This document shows, piece after piece, positions 24,854-32,846 of a DNA stretch of 35,266 nucleotides. Source of the DNA: Acetobacteraceae bacterium (GTDB taxonomy: Bacteria > Pseudomonadota > Alphaproteobacteria > Acetobacterales > Acetobacteraceae); the NCBI GenBank assembly GCA_027449745.1, contig DAIDKZ010000233.1, forward strand, positions 1 to 35,266. The letters run 5' to 3'. The notes beneath the pieces were generated by a model, which saw only the letters and a list, made by a program, of their open reading frames with translations, had not been told where the DNA came from and searched no databases. Each line of letters begins with the position of its first letter. The first letter of the stretch is position 1. A program made the position numbers and the translations under genes.

Positions 24854-26560
24854 TCAGAGTGGCGGCAGCCATACATCGAGCACCGCGGCGCGGCCTTCGA
24901 CGCGCACCGCATGCAGCGCGGCCGCGATGGCGCCGTCCAGCTCCGAGACGCGCGTCACCTTGGCAGCGAACGCGCCGCCGGCCGCGGCGGCGATGGCGCC
25001 GTAGTCCGGCGGTGGGTCGAATTCGACGCCGATCGCATTCGCGCGGCTGGCGAATCCGTCCGGATGCACGGCCAGCATCGAGAGTTTCGGCGATTTCCAG
25101 CCGCGGTTGTTGTACACCACTTGCAGAAACGGAGTGCGATATTGCCGTGCCATCCAGTGCACGCTGGATGGCACGGAGAACATGTAAGAGCCATCGCCGG
25201 TCAGCGCCCAGACGGTCTTCTCCGGCCGCGCCAGTTTCACCCCGATCGCCGCGCCGCCGTTCCAGCCGAGCGAGCCGCCGCCGCTGGTGAACAGCGTGCC
25301 AGGTTGCGACAGTCGCAGATGATCGATGATCGTCGGGTAGTTGGAGATGCCCTCGCTCAGCACCAGCGTGTTCTCGTCCAGCGCGGCGCGCAGGCGCGCG
25401 GTCAGCACGGCGCCGGTGATGGTTTCGCCCTCCGGCTGTTCGCGCCGGAGCAGCTCGGCGGCACGCGCGGCGTGGCGGGTCCGCCAGAAATCGGTGCGCT
25501 CGGCCACGCGCTCCTCATCCAGCGGGAGCGCATCGAGCGCGGCGTTGAGCTGGGCCAGAGCCGTCTCGGCGTCGGCGCGGAACATCGCCTCGGCACCGAT
25601 ATCGAACAGCGGCATCTGCTGCTTGATCGGATCAGTGTCGATATGCACGATGCGCGCGGCCGCGTCCGGGCGGCTCAGCAGCGGGATCCAGGGCACGTCG
25701 CTGTCGACGACCAGGACGAGATCGGCAGCGGCGAGGGCGGGATTCTGCACCGGTTCGTTCCACTGATTGCCCTGATAGAGCGGGTCATCGGTGGCGAAAT
25801 TGACGCAGTTGGGCACGGATTCCAGCACCCCAGCGCCAAGCCGTCGGGCCAGCCGGGTGAGCTCGGCCACCGCCGCCGGATTGCGCCCGAGATAGGACGT
25901 CACCACCAGCGGCCGCGCGGCGGCGGCGAGTGCGCGGGCAAGCGCTGCGGCATCGGCCGGCGCCAGTGCCGCCGGGGCCACTGCACGGAAGCCGGGCAAC
26001 GCGCGTGGCGGCACCTCCTCCTCCAGAACCTCGCGTGCGGCCATCAGATAGACCGGCCCCTTGGGCTCGGAATAGGCGAATTGCAGGGCGCGATGGAGCA
26101 TCTGGGTGATATTGCGCCCGCTGCGGAGTTCGTTGTCGTAGCGCACATAGCCGCGCACCAGACCGCGCTGGTCGAACACGTCCTGAATCCACTGGATGAA
26201 CTCGTTGCGGCTGCCGCGCAGCTCGCCTTCTTGAGTGAAGGGGGAAGCGCCGGCCAGGATCAGGACCGGCACGCGGCCTTTCGCGGCATTGTGCACCGCC
26301 CCGGCGAGCGCCTGCGTGCCGCATTCGACATGGACCAGCACCATCTGAGCCCGGCCGGAGACCTGGGCGTAGCCATGCGCGGCGGAGAGCGCCACCATCT
26401 CGTTGGGGCAGGTGACCAGCGCGGGGACGCTGCGCCCTTGCGCCCGGGCCTCGGCCAGCGCCTCGACGATCGGCGGGTGATCACTGCCGAGATTGGCGAA
26501 GATATAGGAGACGCCGGCGACAGCGAGCGCATCGATCAGCGCCGAGCTGGCAGTATACAT
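24854..26560 (-). CDS. Thiamine diphosphate-dependent enzyme, acetolactate synthase large-subunit/decarboxylase superfamily
   Basis: ThDP enzyme of 568 residues with the three-domain layout of the acetolactate synthase/benzoylformate decarboxylase superfamily. Glu54 in CPNEMVALSAAHGYA is the cofactor-activating glutamate. The ThDP/Mg motif runs from GDGS (455-458) to NN (484-485), the correct spacing. Several features differ from true acetolactate synthase, for instance GSDHPPIVEAL near the N-terminus and no adjacent regulatory-subunit gene, so a decarboxylase or lyase acting on a 2-keto acid is likelier. The start is the ATG at 26560 with GGGAGGA upstream, divergent from hemW. A strong hairpin lies inside the gene at 25145-25176. 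Confidence 0.9.
   Translation of the reverse strand: MYTASSALIDALAVAGVSYIFANLGSDHPPIVEALAEARAQGRSVPALVTCPNEMVALSAAHGYAQVSGRAQMVLVHVECGTQALAGAVHNAAKGRVPVLILAGASPFTQEGELRGSRNEFIQWIQDVFDQRGLVRGYVRYDNELRSGRNITQMLHRALQFAYSEPKGPVYLMAAREVLEEEVPPRALPGFRAVAPAALAPADAAALARALAAAARPLVVTSYLGRNPAAVAELTRLARRLGAGVLESVPNCVNFATDDPLYQGNQWNEPVQNPALAAADLVLVVDSDVPWIPLLSRPDAAARIVHIDTDPIKQQMPLFDIGAEAMFRADAETALAQLNAALDALPLDEERVAERTDFWRTRHAARAAELLRREQPEGETITGAVLTARLRAALDENTLVLSEGISNYPTIIDHLRLSQPGTLFTSGGGSLGWNGGAAIGVKLARPEKTVWALTGDGSYMFSVPSSVHWMARQYRTPFLQVVYNNRGWKSPKLSMLAVHPDGFASRANAIGVEFDPPPDYGAIAAAAGGAFAAKVTRVSELDGAIAAALHAVRVEGRAAVLDVWLPPL
25145..25176. repeat. Perfect 13-bp inverted repeat within the ThDP-enzyme gene
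   Basis: CCGTGCCATCCAG (25145-25157) and its exact complement CTGGATGGCACGG (25164-25176) are separated by six bases, TGCACG. The repeat encodes part of the SVPSSVHWMAR segment just after the GDGS motif. It could form a stable hairpin in the mRNA or be a dyad for a DNA-binding protein; chance from codon use is also possible. Confidence 0.6.
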
Positions 26561-26591
26561 GAGCGATCATCCTCCCTCTGGACGGAGCCCG

Positions 26592-27740
26592 ATGGCGCCC
26601 CTCGCCCTCTATATCCACTGGCCTTTCTGTCTGCACAAATGCCCCTACTGCGACTTCAACAGCCACGTCCGCGCCGAGCTGCCGCAGCGCCGTTTCGCCG
26701 CGGCGCTGCGCCGGGAACTCGCCTTCGAGGCCGCCCGTCTCGGGCGGCGGCGGCTGGGCTCGATCTTCTTCGGCGGCGGCACGCCGAGCCTGATGGCACC
26801 GGAGACAGTCGCCGCGCTGATCGCGGATGCGACCAGCGCCTTCGAGTCCGCGCCTGATCTCGAGGTGACGCTGGAAGCCAATCCGACCAGCGTCGAGGCC
26901 GGCCGGCTCGCCGCGTTTCGAGCCGCCGGGGTCAACCGGCTCTCGCTCGGGGTGCAGAGCCTGGACGATGCCGCGCTGCGCGCGCTCGGCCGCCAGCATT
27001 CGGCCGCCGAGGCCCGCGCCGCGCTGGAACTCGCCCGCGCGCTGTTTCCCCGCCTCTCCTTCGATCTCATCTACGCCCGGCCCGGCCAGACCCTCGCCGC
27101 GTGGGGCGCGGAGCTGGACGCAGCTCTGGCGCTGGCGGCGGACCATCTCTCGCTCTACCAACTCACGATCGAGCCCGGGACCGGGTTCGAGGCGCTGCAT
27201 CGCCAGGGTGCGCTGGTTCTGCCCGGACCTGAGGAAGGCGCCGCTCTCTACGAGGCGACGGGCGAGGCCGCGGCGCGGCACGGGCTCGCCGCTTACGAGG
27301 TTTCCAACTACGCCCGGCCGGGCGCCGAGAGCCGGCACAACCTCGCCTATTGGCGCTACCAGGATTACGCTGGCATCGGCCCGGGCGCGCATGGGCGGAT
27401 TACCCGTGAGGGCCAGGTCGTGGCGACGCGACGGCACCGTGCGCCGGAGGCCTGGGCGGAACGGGTCGAGCGCGCCGGCCATGGCAGCACTGCCGAGACG
27501 ACGATCGCCCCGGAAGACCGCGCCCGAGAGATGCTCCTGATGGGGCTGCGGCTGGCCGAAGGCATCGACCCTGCCCGCTTTGCCGCGCGCACTGGGCTCG
27601 CCCTCACCGCGGCGCTGGAACCCGCGATGCTGCGGGCGGCATGCGACGAGAATTATATCGAATGGCATGGAGGCCGGCTCCGCGCCACTGCCGCTGGCCG
27701 GCTGCGCCTGGACGCGCTGCTCGGCGCCCTGATCCGTTGA
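26592..27740 (+). CDS. hemW: Radical SAM family haem chaperone HemW
   Basis: HemW, 382 residues, a normal length. The radical-SAM cluster ligands are Cys13, Cys17 and Cys20 (CLHKCPYC), followed by Asp-Phe rather than the Gly-Cys found in HemN coproporphyrinogen dehydrogenase. HNLAYW at 249-254 is the HNxxYW haem-binding signature that separates HemW from HemN. It is expected to bind haem and hand it to respiratory apoproteins. I prefer the ATG at 26592, preceded by GGACGGAG and starting immediately before the conserved LALYIHWPF. An in-frame ATG at 26559 would overlap the divergent ThDP gene start. No RdgB or rRNA-methyltransferase neighbour is present. Confidence 0.93.
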   Translation: MAPLALYIHWPFCLHKCPYCDFNSHVRAELPQRRFAAALRRELAFEAARLGRRRLGSIFFGGGTPSLMAPETVAALIADATSAFESAPDLEVTLEANPTSVEAGRLAAFRAAGVNRLSLGVQSLDDAALRALGRQHSAAEARAALELARALFPRLSFDLIYARPGQTLAAWGAELDAALALAADHLSLYQLTIEPGTGFEALHRQGALVLPGPEEGAALYEATGEAAARHGLAAYEVSNYARPGAESRHNLAYWRYQDYAGIGPGAHGRITREGQVVATRRHRAPEAWAERVERAGHGSTAETTIAPEDRAREMLLMGLRLAEGIDPARFAARTGLALTAALEPAMLRAACDENYIEWHGGRLRATAAGRLRLDALLGALIR

Positions 27741-27798
27741 GCAGAACTATCAGCACACCCAACAATATGACGTAGGTTTCACCGCTGGTAACGGTCAA

Positions 27799-27812
27799 TG
27801 TTCAGGTGAACA
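27799..27812. promoter_or_regulatory. Palindromic site upstream of the Deg protease
   Basis: TGTTCA-GG-TGAACA is a 6-bp inverted repeat with a two-base centre, roughly 90 bases before the protease start at 27899, in a stretch less GC-rich than its surroundings. It has the shape of a dimeric repressor site. No obvious -35/-10 pair is seen, and the owner is unknown. Confidence 0.35.
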
Positions 27813-27898
27813 AGTCCAAATACACGATCATCTCAACCCGGGCATCGGCCCGGTCGAATTGGGCCACAGATCGATCGTTGAAGGAGTCTATCCTGTCC

Positions 27899-29407
27899 AT
27901 GACAAACTCGAAACTTTCTTCTCATCCCTCGCCGCGTCGCAAGATCGCGCGCGCCGCGCTGGCTCTCGCGCTGCTCTCGGGCACCGCGCTGGCCGGTTAC
28001 GGCGCTGGCCATGGCGTGTTCGCAGGCGAAGCGATCGCGCCCGCCGCGCCCGCCGCGCGCGTGCCGGATTTCGCCGCCGTGGTCGCACGTGTGAAGCCGG
28101 CGGTCGTTTCGATCACCACCCATCTCCAGGTGAGCGAGGCCGCGCAGGAAGGCCCGGTGCCGTTCCCCTTCGCCGTCCCCAACCAGGGCGAGCCCGACGC
28201 CGCTGGCCCGCGAATGACCGAGGCGCGCGGGTCCGGCTTCATCATCGACGCCAATGGCACCATCGTCACCAACAACCATGTGGTGAAGAATGCCAAGTCG
28301 GTGACGGTCACCCTGTCCGACGGCACCGAACTCAAGGCCCGTGTGCTCGGCCGTGATCCACGCACCGATCTGGCGGTGCTGAAAATCGACCCGCCGCATA
28401 GCCTGTCCTATGTCGCGCTCGGCGATTCCGACAAGGCGCAGCCCGGCCAGTGGGTCATCGCCATGGGCAACCCGTTCGGCCTCGGCGGCAGCGTCACTGC
28501 CGGCATCGTCTCGGCTCGTGGCCGCGACATCGGCAACGGCCCATACGACAACTTCATCCAGGTCGACGCGCCGATCAACCAGGGCAATTCCGGTGGCCCG
28601 CTCTTCACCCAGGATGGCGAGGTGATCGGGGTCAACACGGCCATCCTCTCGCCGAGCGGTGGCAGTGTCGGCATCGGCTTCGCCATCCCGTCCAACATGG
28701 TCAAGACCGTGGTGGCGGCGCTCGAGACCGATGGGCATGTCACCCGCGGCTGGCTCGGGGTTGAAGCGCAGCCGGTGGACAAGGCGCTCGCCGCCGCGCT
28801 CGGGCTGCCGGCAAAGACGGCGGCCGAGGGCGCGCTGGTCGCCTCGGTGGCGCCTGACAGTCCGGCGTCGCGGGCCGGGCTCGAACCGGGTGATCTGATC
28901 GTCGGCGTCGATGACAAGCACGTCGCCAACCCGCGCGACCTCGCGCTCGATATCGCCGCGATGAAGCCCGGAACATCGGCGAGCCTGGCCATTCTGCGGT
29001 CCGGCGAGACGCGGACCCTGACCGCGACGCTCGCCACGCAACCCGGCGAGCAGGTCGCCGACCGCGGTGGCGCCACCAAGCCATCCGATACGCCACGGCT
29101 CGGTCTCGCGCTGCAGCCTCTGACGCCGGAATTGCGGGGTCAGATCGACGTACCGCGGGGCACCGAGGGGGTCGTGGTCGCCGGCGTCGAGCCTGGCTCG
29201 CCGGCCGAAGCGGCGGGGATGCAGCCCGGCGACGTCATCCTCGGCGTCGGCGCGCACACGGTGAAGACACCGCAGGAGGCAATCACGGCGATCCGCAGCG
29301 AGGCGCATGCACGCCACGCGGTGGCGCTGCGCATCCTGCGCGACGGCCAGGTTGGCTATGCCGCGGTCGAGCTGCGCCGCTCCGAGAAGAGCGCCGACCA
29401 GGGCTGA
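27899..29407 (+). CDS. Do/DegP-type periplasmic serine endoprotease with two PDZ domains
   Basis: HtrA/Do protease of 502 residues, the standard length for alphaproteobacterial Do. A basic N-terminus and hydrophobic helix (KIARAALALALLSGTALAG) make a signal peptide or anchor. The triad is His127 (TNNHVV), Asp157 (RTDLAVLKI) and Ser231 (NQGNSGGPLF). PDZ1 (about 284-375) contains LGVEAQPVDKALAAALGL and PDZ2 (about 398-490) contains GSPAEAAGMQPGDVIL. I chose the ATG at 27899 with AAGGAG upstream; an ATG at 27806 would add 31 atypical residues. Function: quality control of envelope proteins. A stem-loop after the stop separates it from the convergent chaC-like gene. Confidence 0.93.
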   Translation: MTNSKLSSHPSPRRKIARAALALALLSGTALAGYGAGHGVFAGEAIAPAAPAARVPDFAAVVARVKPAVVSITTHLQVSEAAQEGPVPFPFAVPNQGEPDAAGPRMTEARGSGFIIDANGTIVTNNHVVKNAKSVTVTLSDGTELKARVLGRDPRTDLAVLKIDPPHSLSYVALGDSDKAQPGQWVIAMGNPFGLGGSVTAGIVSARGRDIGNGPYDNFIQVDAPINQGNSGGPLFTQDGEVIGVNTAILSPSGGSVGIGFAIPSNMVKTVVAALETDGHVTRGWLGVEAQPVDKALAAALGLPAKTAAEGALVASVAPDSPASRAGLEPGDLIVGVDDKHVANPRDLALDIAAMKPGTSASLAILRSGETRTLTATLATQPGEQVADRGGATKPSDTPRLGLALQPLTPELRGQIDVPRGTEGVVVAGVEPGSPAEAAGMQPGDVILGVGAHTVKTPQEAITAIRSEAHARHAVALRILRDGQVGYAAVELRRSEKSADQG

Positions 29408-29427
29408 GCAGCGTCGCCGGCAGACAC

Positions 29428-29454
29428 AACCCGGGAGCCCTTCGCTTCCGGGTT
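29428..29454. terminator. Stem-loop between convergent genes, probable bidirectional terminator
   Basis: AACCCGGGAGC (29428-29438) pairs with GCTTCCGGGTT (29444-29454) over 11 bp with one G-T wobble and a CCTTC loop. It lies in the 49-base gap between the stop of the Deg gene and the stop of the ChaC-like gene. There is no long T-run, but the placement is right for terminating both. Confidence 0.6.
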
Positions 29455-29456
29455 GA

Positions 29457-30200
29457 TCAGCCCGGCTCACCGGTGGCGGGCGGCTCGGCGCGGCGCGCGG
29501 CGAGCCGCTCGTCCACCTGGGCCGCGAGCATTTCCACCAACTCGTCATGGATCCCGAGGGTGCGAAGCCCCTCGCGCGTGCGCTGCAGATATTCTGCCGC
29601 GCTGCCGAGCTCGCCATACGCGGTGGCGAGCCGGTGCACGACCTCCTCGCGCTCCAGATCGCCGGCATAGCTCGGGGCATCGGGGTTGATGGTGAAGGCG
29701 ATGGCGTCACCGAACCGGGTCCCGTCCAGCGCATGCAACGGCACCCAGCGCGGAACGTAGCTGCCCGCGACCATCTCCCGCCGCCAGAGCAGGGACAATT
29801 CCTCTTCGAGCCCTTCGGCGGGCAGCCGCAAGGCGACGCCGACGCAGCGGCCGCCGCGATCGAGCCCGAGCAGCAGGCCCGGCTTTTCCGGCGTGCCTCG
29901 CCCGGCCAGCGCGGCGAGGCAGAAGCAGCGATGCCAACCGGGAACGCACGCCACCCGACGCTCGGCGTAGCGCACGGTCGGGTTCCAGATCAGCGAGCCG
30001 TAGCCGAAGAGCCAGACCGCTTCGTCCCGGTTCTGCCGTGCGGCGAGGACCGCGCGCAGCGACGCCGCGCGCTCGGCATCGCTGAGCAGCCGGAGGGTCG
30101 GCGCGGTGCGCGCCACCATGTCCTCGATGCCGCCCTCGCGCAGCCACTCCCGCGTCAGGGCGACGCGCCCGCGGGCGGGGTCGGGCTGATCCTTGCTCAC
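29457..30200 (-). CDS. ChaC-like gamma-glutamylcyclotransferase
   Basis: Predicted 247-residue member of the ChaC family, which cleaves glutathione to 5-oxoproline and Cys-Gly. The substrate-binding loop is VWLFGYGSLIWNP (FGYGSL at 65-70), and Glu142 in LWRREMVAGSYVP is at the position of the catalytic acid. An N-terminal extension of about 60 residues with SDAERAASLRAVLA is common in alphaproteobacterial members. The start is a GTG at 30200 overlapping the stop of the GNAT gene by four bases (GTGA), so it is translationally coupled as the last gene of the yqeY-dnaG-rpoD unit. A role in glutathione turnover under stress is inferred from the family. Confidence 0.88.
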   Translation of the reverse strand: MSKDQPDPARGRVALTREWLREGGIEDMVARTAPTLRLLSDAERAASLRAVLAARQNRDEAVWLFGYGSLIWNPTVRYAERRVACVPGWHRCFCLAALAGRGTPEKPGLLLGLDRGGRCVGVALRLPAEGLEEELSLLWRREMVAGSYVPRWVPLHALDGTRFGDAIAFTINPDAPSYAGDLEREEVVHRLATAYGELGSAAEYLQRTREGLRTLGIHDELVEMLAAQVDERLAARRAEPPATGEPG

Positions 30201-30793
30201 GCTGTCCCGCCGCGCCCGCCGGCGCGCAGGTGCGGCGGGATGACGAGGCCGAGCCGCAGCGGCACCGGCCATTCCTCTCGCACCGCGCGCACGGTCTGAA
30301 ACCCGACCCGATGGTAGTTGGGCAGCGCGCGCGGATGGTCGGCCGTGCAGGTGTTCACCGTCATGGCCTTGGCGCCATGCGCCCAGACCAGGGCAACGGC
30401 GTGGCAGAGCAGCGGGTAGCCAAGGCCGCGGCCGACCATGTGCGGCACCAGGCCGAAATAGGCGAGATTCACCGCCGGCCAGAACCGTGCCTCGAGCTCG
30501 TAGAAGCCGACGGGTTCGCCGCCGACATAGAGCACGTGCAGGCTCACTCCGGGGGCGGCGAGCGCGGCGGCGAGGTCCGCGTCGCTGATCGCGCGGCGCA
30601 GCCACCACAAATGCGGCCCGCCGACCGTGTCATAGAGATAGCGATAGAACGCGACCGACGGGCGCGGCACCGTCACCACCTGCGCGGGCTCCGGAAAGGG
30701 CGGCGGCGTCCCCTCCGGCGCACGCTCCATCCGCAGGAAGGTGACGGTGACGCTGACCCGCTCGACGGGCTCCACGGCGCGGACCTGGCTCAA
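30197..30793 (-). CDS. GNAT family N-acetyltransferase
   Basis: Acetyltransferase of up to 198 residues. [29 protein letters not shown] contains the beta-4 strand and the acetyl-CoA loop (here GRGLGYPL), and [19 protein letters not shown] is the usual C-terminal GNAT block. The longest start is a TTG at 30793 overlapping the rpoD stop by four bases (TTGA). An in-frame ATG at 30730 (MERAPEG) is an alternative, although VTFLRM just before it looks conserved and favours a start upstream of it. The acceptor is unknown. Its end overlaps the chaC-like start, placing it in the same transcript as rpoD. Confidence 0.82.
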   Translation of the reverse strand: MSQVRAVEPVERVSVTVTFLRMERAPEGTPPPFPEPAQVVTVPRPSVAFYRYLYDTVGGPHLWWLRRAISDADLAAALAAPGVSLHVLYVGGEPVGFYELEARFWPAVNLAYFGLVPHMVGRGLGYPLLCHAVALVWAHGAKAMTVNTCTADHPRALPNYHRVGFQTVRAVREEWPVPLRLGLVIPPHLRAGGRGGTA

Positions 30794-32733
30794 TCGTCGA
30801 GAAAGCTGCGCAGCTTGCGGCTTCGGCTCGGGTGCTTGAGCTTGCGCAGCGCCTTGGCCTCGATCTGACGGATGCGCTCGCGGGTCACGTTGAACTGCTG
30901 GCCGACCTCCTCGAGCGTATGATCGGTGTTCATGCCGATGCCGAAGCGCATGCGCAGCACGCGCTCCTCGCGCGGCGTCAGGGTCGAGAGCACACGCGTC
31001 GCCGCCTCGCGCAGATTGGCCTGGATCGCCGCGTCGAGCGGGATGATCGCATTCTTGTCCTCGATGAAGTCGCCAAGATGGCTGTCCTCCTCATCGCCGA
31101 TCGGTGTCTCCAGGCTGATCGGCTCCTTGGCGATCTTCAGCACCTTCCGGACCTTTTCGAGCGGCATGCCGAGCTTCTCGGCCAATTCCTCGGGTGCGGG
31201 CTCGCGGCCGATCTCGTGCAGCATCTGGCGCGACGTGCGGACCAGCTTGTTGATGGTCTCGATCATGTGCACCGGAATGCGGATGGTGCGCGCCTGGTCG
31301 GCGATCGAACGGGTGATCGCCTGGCGGATCCACCATGTCGCGTATGTGCTGAATTTGTAGCCGCGCCGATACTCGAATTTGTCCACCGCCTTCATCAGGC
31401 CGATATTGCCCTCCTGGATCAGATCCAGGAACTGCAGGCCGCGATTGGTGTATTTCTTGGCGATGGAAATCACCAGGCGCAGATTGGCCTCGATCATCTC
31501 CTTCTTCGCCCGCGCTGAGTCGCGCTCGCCGCGGCTGACGGTGGCATAGACACGACGGAACTCGCTGGTCGGCAGGCCCGCGTCGGTGGCGATCTGGCCG
31601 ATGCGGGCACGCGCCACACCGATCTCCTCGCCATGCCGGGCAACGAAATTCTTCCAGCCGCGACCGGGCAGCTTGCTCACCCGCTCGAGCCAGTGCGGAT
31701 CGAGCTCACGGCCATGATAGTGCTTGAGAAATTCGTCCCGGCTTACCTTCGACGCCTCGGCCAGCCGCAGCAGCTGGCCTTCGAGCGCGGTCAGCCGCTG
31801 GTTCAGCTGCTTGAGCTGCTGCACCAGTTCCTCGATGCGGTTGTTATGCAGCCGCACCTGTTCGACCTTGTGGACGAGTTCCTCGCGCAGCTTCTCGTAG
31901 GTCTTCTCCGAGCGCGGACTGATCTCCTCGCCGGCTCCGATGGTCTCGAGTCGCCGGCTCTGGATCTTGTGCACCTTCTTGTAGAGGGTTTCGATCTCCT
32001 CGAAGGTGGTCAGAACCTCGGGCTTGAGCTTCTCCTCGAGCGCCGAGAGCGACAGGCCGGCGCCCTCGCCTTCCTCCTCCTCCAGCTCCTCCGCCGGCTC
32101 GAAGCCAGGCGCGGCAGCGACGCCGTCGGCGCCCTCGGGCACCGCCTCGACCGCACCCGGGCTTGGTCCGCCCTGCGTCGCTTCCAGATCGATGATGTCG
32201 CGCAGCAGCATGCGCCCGGCCTTGAGCGCGTCATGCCAGGCGATGATGGCGCGAAAGGTGAGCGGGCTTTCACACAGCCCGCCGATCATCATCTCGCGCC
32301 CGGCCTCGATGCGCTTGGCGATGGCGATCTCGCCCTCGCGCGAGAGGAGTTCGACGCTGCCCATCTCGCGCAGATACATCCGCACCGGGTCATCGGTACG
32401 CCCGAGACTCTCCTCGTCGACGTTGCCGGCGTGCTCTTCGTCCTCGGTGTCCTCGACCTTCTCGACCTTGGCGGCCGGCTCGGCCTCTTCGCTTTCCTCC
32501 GCTTCGACGACCTGGATGCCCATCTCGCTGAGCATGGACATCACGTCCTCGATCTGCTCGGAGCTGTTCTGGTCGGGCGGCAGCACCGCGTTGAGCTCGT
32601 CGAAGGTGATGTAGCCGCGCTCCTTGCCGCGCGCGAGCAACCGCTTCACCGCCGCCGACTGGGTGTCGAGCAGCGTGGTGTCGACGTCCGGTTCGCTGGC
32701 AGCGGGCTCAGCGGTCGCTTGCTTGGTTGCCAT
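30790..32733 (-). CDS. rpoD: RNA polymerase primary sigma factor RpoD (sigma-70)
   Basis: Housekeeping sigma factor of 647 residues. Region 1.1 opens the protein ([22 protein letters not shown]) and is followed by an acidic linker and region 1.2 ([22 protein letters not shown]). A long non-conserved helical insert comes next. Region 2 holds [19 protein letters not shown] and [19 protein letters not shown], the -10-binding part. Region 4 ends with [20 protein letters not shown], the -35-binding helix-turn-helix, and RKLRSFLDD. The ATG at 32733 has a GGGGGTGATCTGAGG leader. It lies 100 bases downstream of dnaG, separated by a strong hairpin. Confidence 0.98.
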   Translation of the reverse strand: MATKQATAEPAASEPDVDTTLLDTQSAAVKRLLARGKERGYITFDELNAVLPPDQNSSEQIEDVMSMLSEMGIQVVEAEESEEAEPAAKVEKVEDTEDEEHAGNVDEESLGRTDDPVRMYLREMGSVELLSREGEIAIAKRIEAGREMMIGGLCESPLTFRAIIAWHDALKAGRMLLRDIIDLEATQGGPSPGAVEAVPEGADGVAAAPGFEPAEELEEEEGEGAGLSLSALEEKLKPEVLTTFEEIETLYKKVHKIQSRRLETIGAGEEISPRSEKTYEKLREELVHKVEQVRLHNNRIEELVQQLKQLNQRLTALEGQLLRLAEASKVSRDEFLKHYHGRELDPHWLERVSKLPGRGWKNFVARHGEEIGVARARIGQIATDAGLPTSEFRRVYATVSRGERDSARAKKEMIEANLRLVISIAKKYTNRGLQFLDLIQEGNIGLMKAVDKFEYRRGYKFSTYATWWIRQAITRSIADQARTIRIPVHMIETINKLVRTSRQMLHEIGREPAPEELAEKLGMPLEKVRKVLKIAKEPISLETPIGDEEDSHLGDFIEDKNAIIPLDAAIQANLREAATRVLSTLTPREERVLRMRFGIGMNTDHTLEEVGQQFNVTRERIRQIEAKALRKLKHPSRSRKLRSFLDD

Positions 32734-32820
32734 GCCTCAGATCACCCCCATCATCGCTGCATCGATCATGCTGTCCGCGCGCGGCCGGCGCGCGCCGGAT
32801 GCGCTCGCCCGCGCGTCTTC

Positions 32821-32846
32821 CGGCGGCGCCGGCTCAGGCGCCGCCG
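32821..32846 (-). promoter_or_regulatory. Strong hairpin spanning the dnaG stop codon, dnaG/rpoD junction
   Basis: CGGCGGCGCC (32821-32830) and GGCGCCGCCG (32837-32846) are a perfect 10-bp GC-only inverted repeat with a six-base loop. On the coding (minus) strand the loop reads TGAGCC, so the dnaG stop codon sits in it. No U-run follows. It may act as an attenuator, mRNA stabiliser or processing site that lets rpoD be expressed differently from dnaG. Confidence 0.55.

Noticed and set aside
24854-26560. Acetolactate synthase (ilvB/ilvI)
   Set aside because: There is no adjacent small regulatory subunit and the N-terminal region differs, so I kept only the superfamily name.
24911-26857. A 648-codon plus-strand frame opposite the ThDP gene and running into hemW
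   Set aside because: No domain is visible, and both overlapped genes are firmly identified.
26592-27740. Oxygen-independent coproporphyrinogen III oxidase (HemN)
   Set aside because: The fourth cysteine of HemN is replaced by Phe after CPYCD, and the HNxxYW motif is that of HemW.
27833-29734. A 633-codon minus-strand frame opposite the Deg protease
   Set aside because: The plus strand carries a full HtrA domain set; the antisense frame has no family features and runs into the start of another gene.
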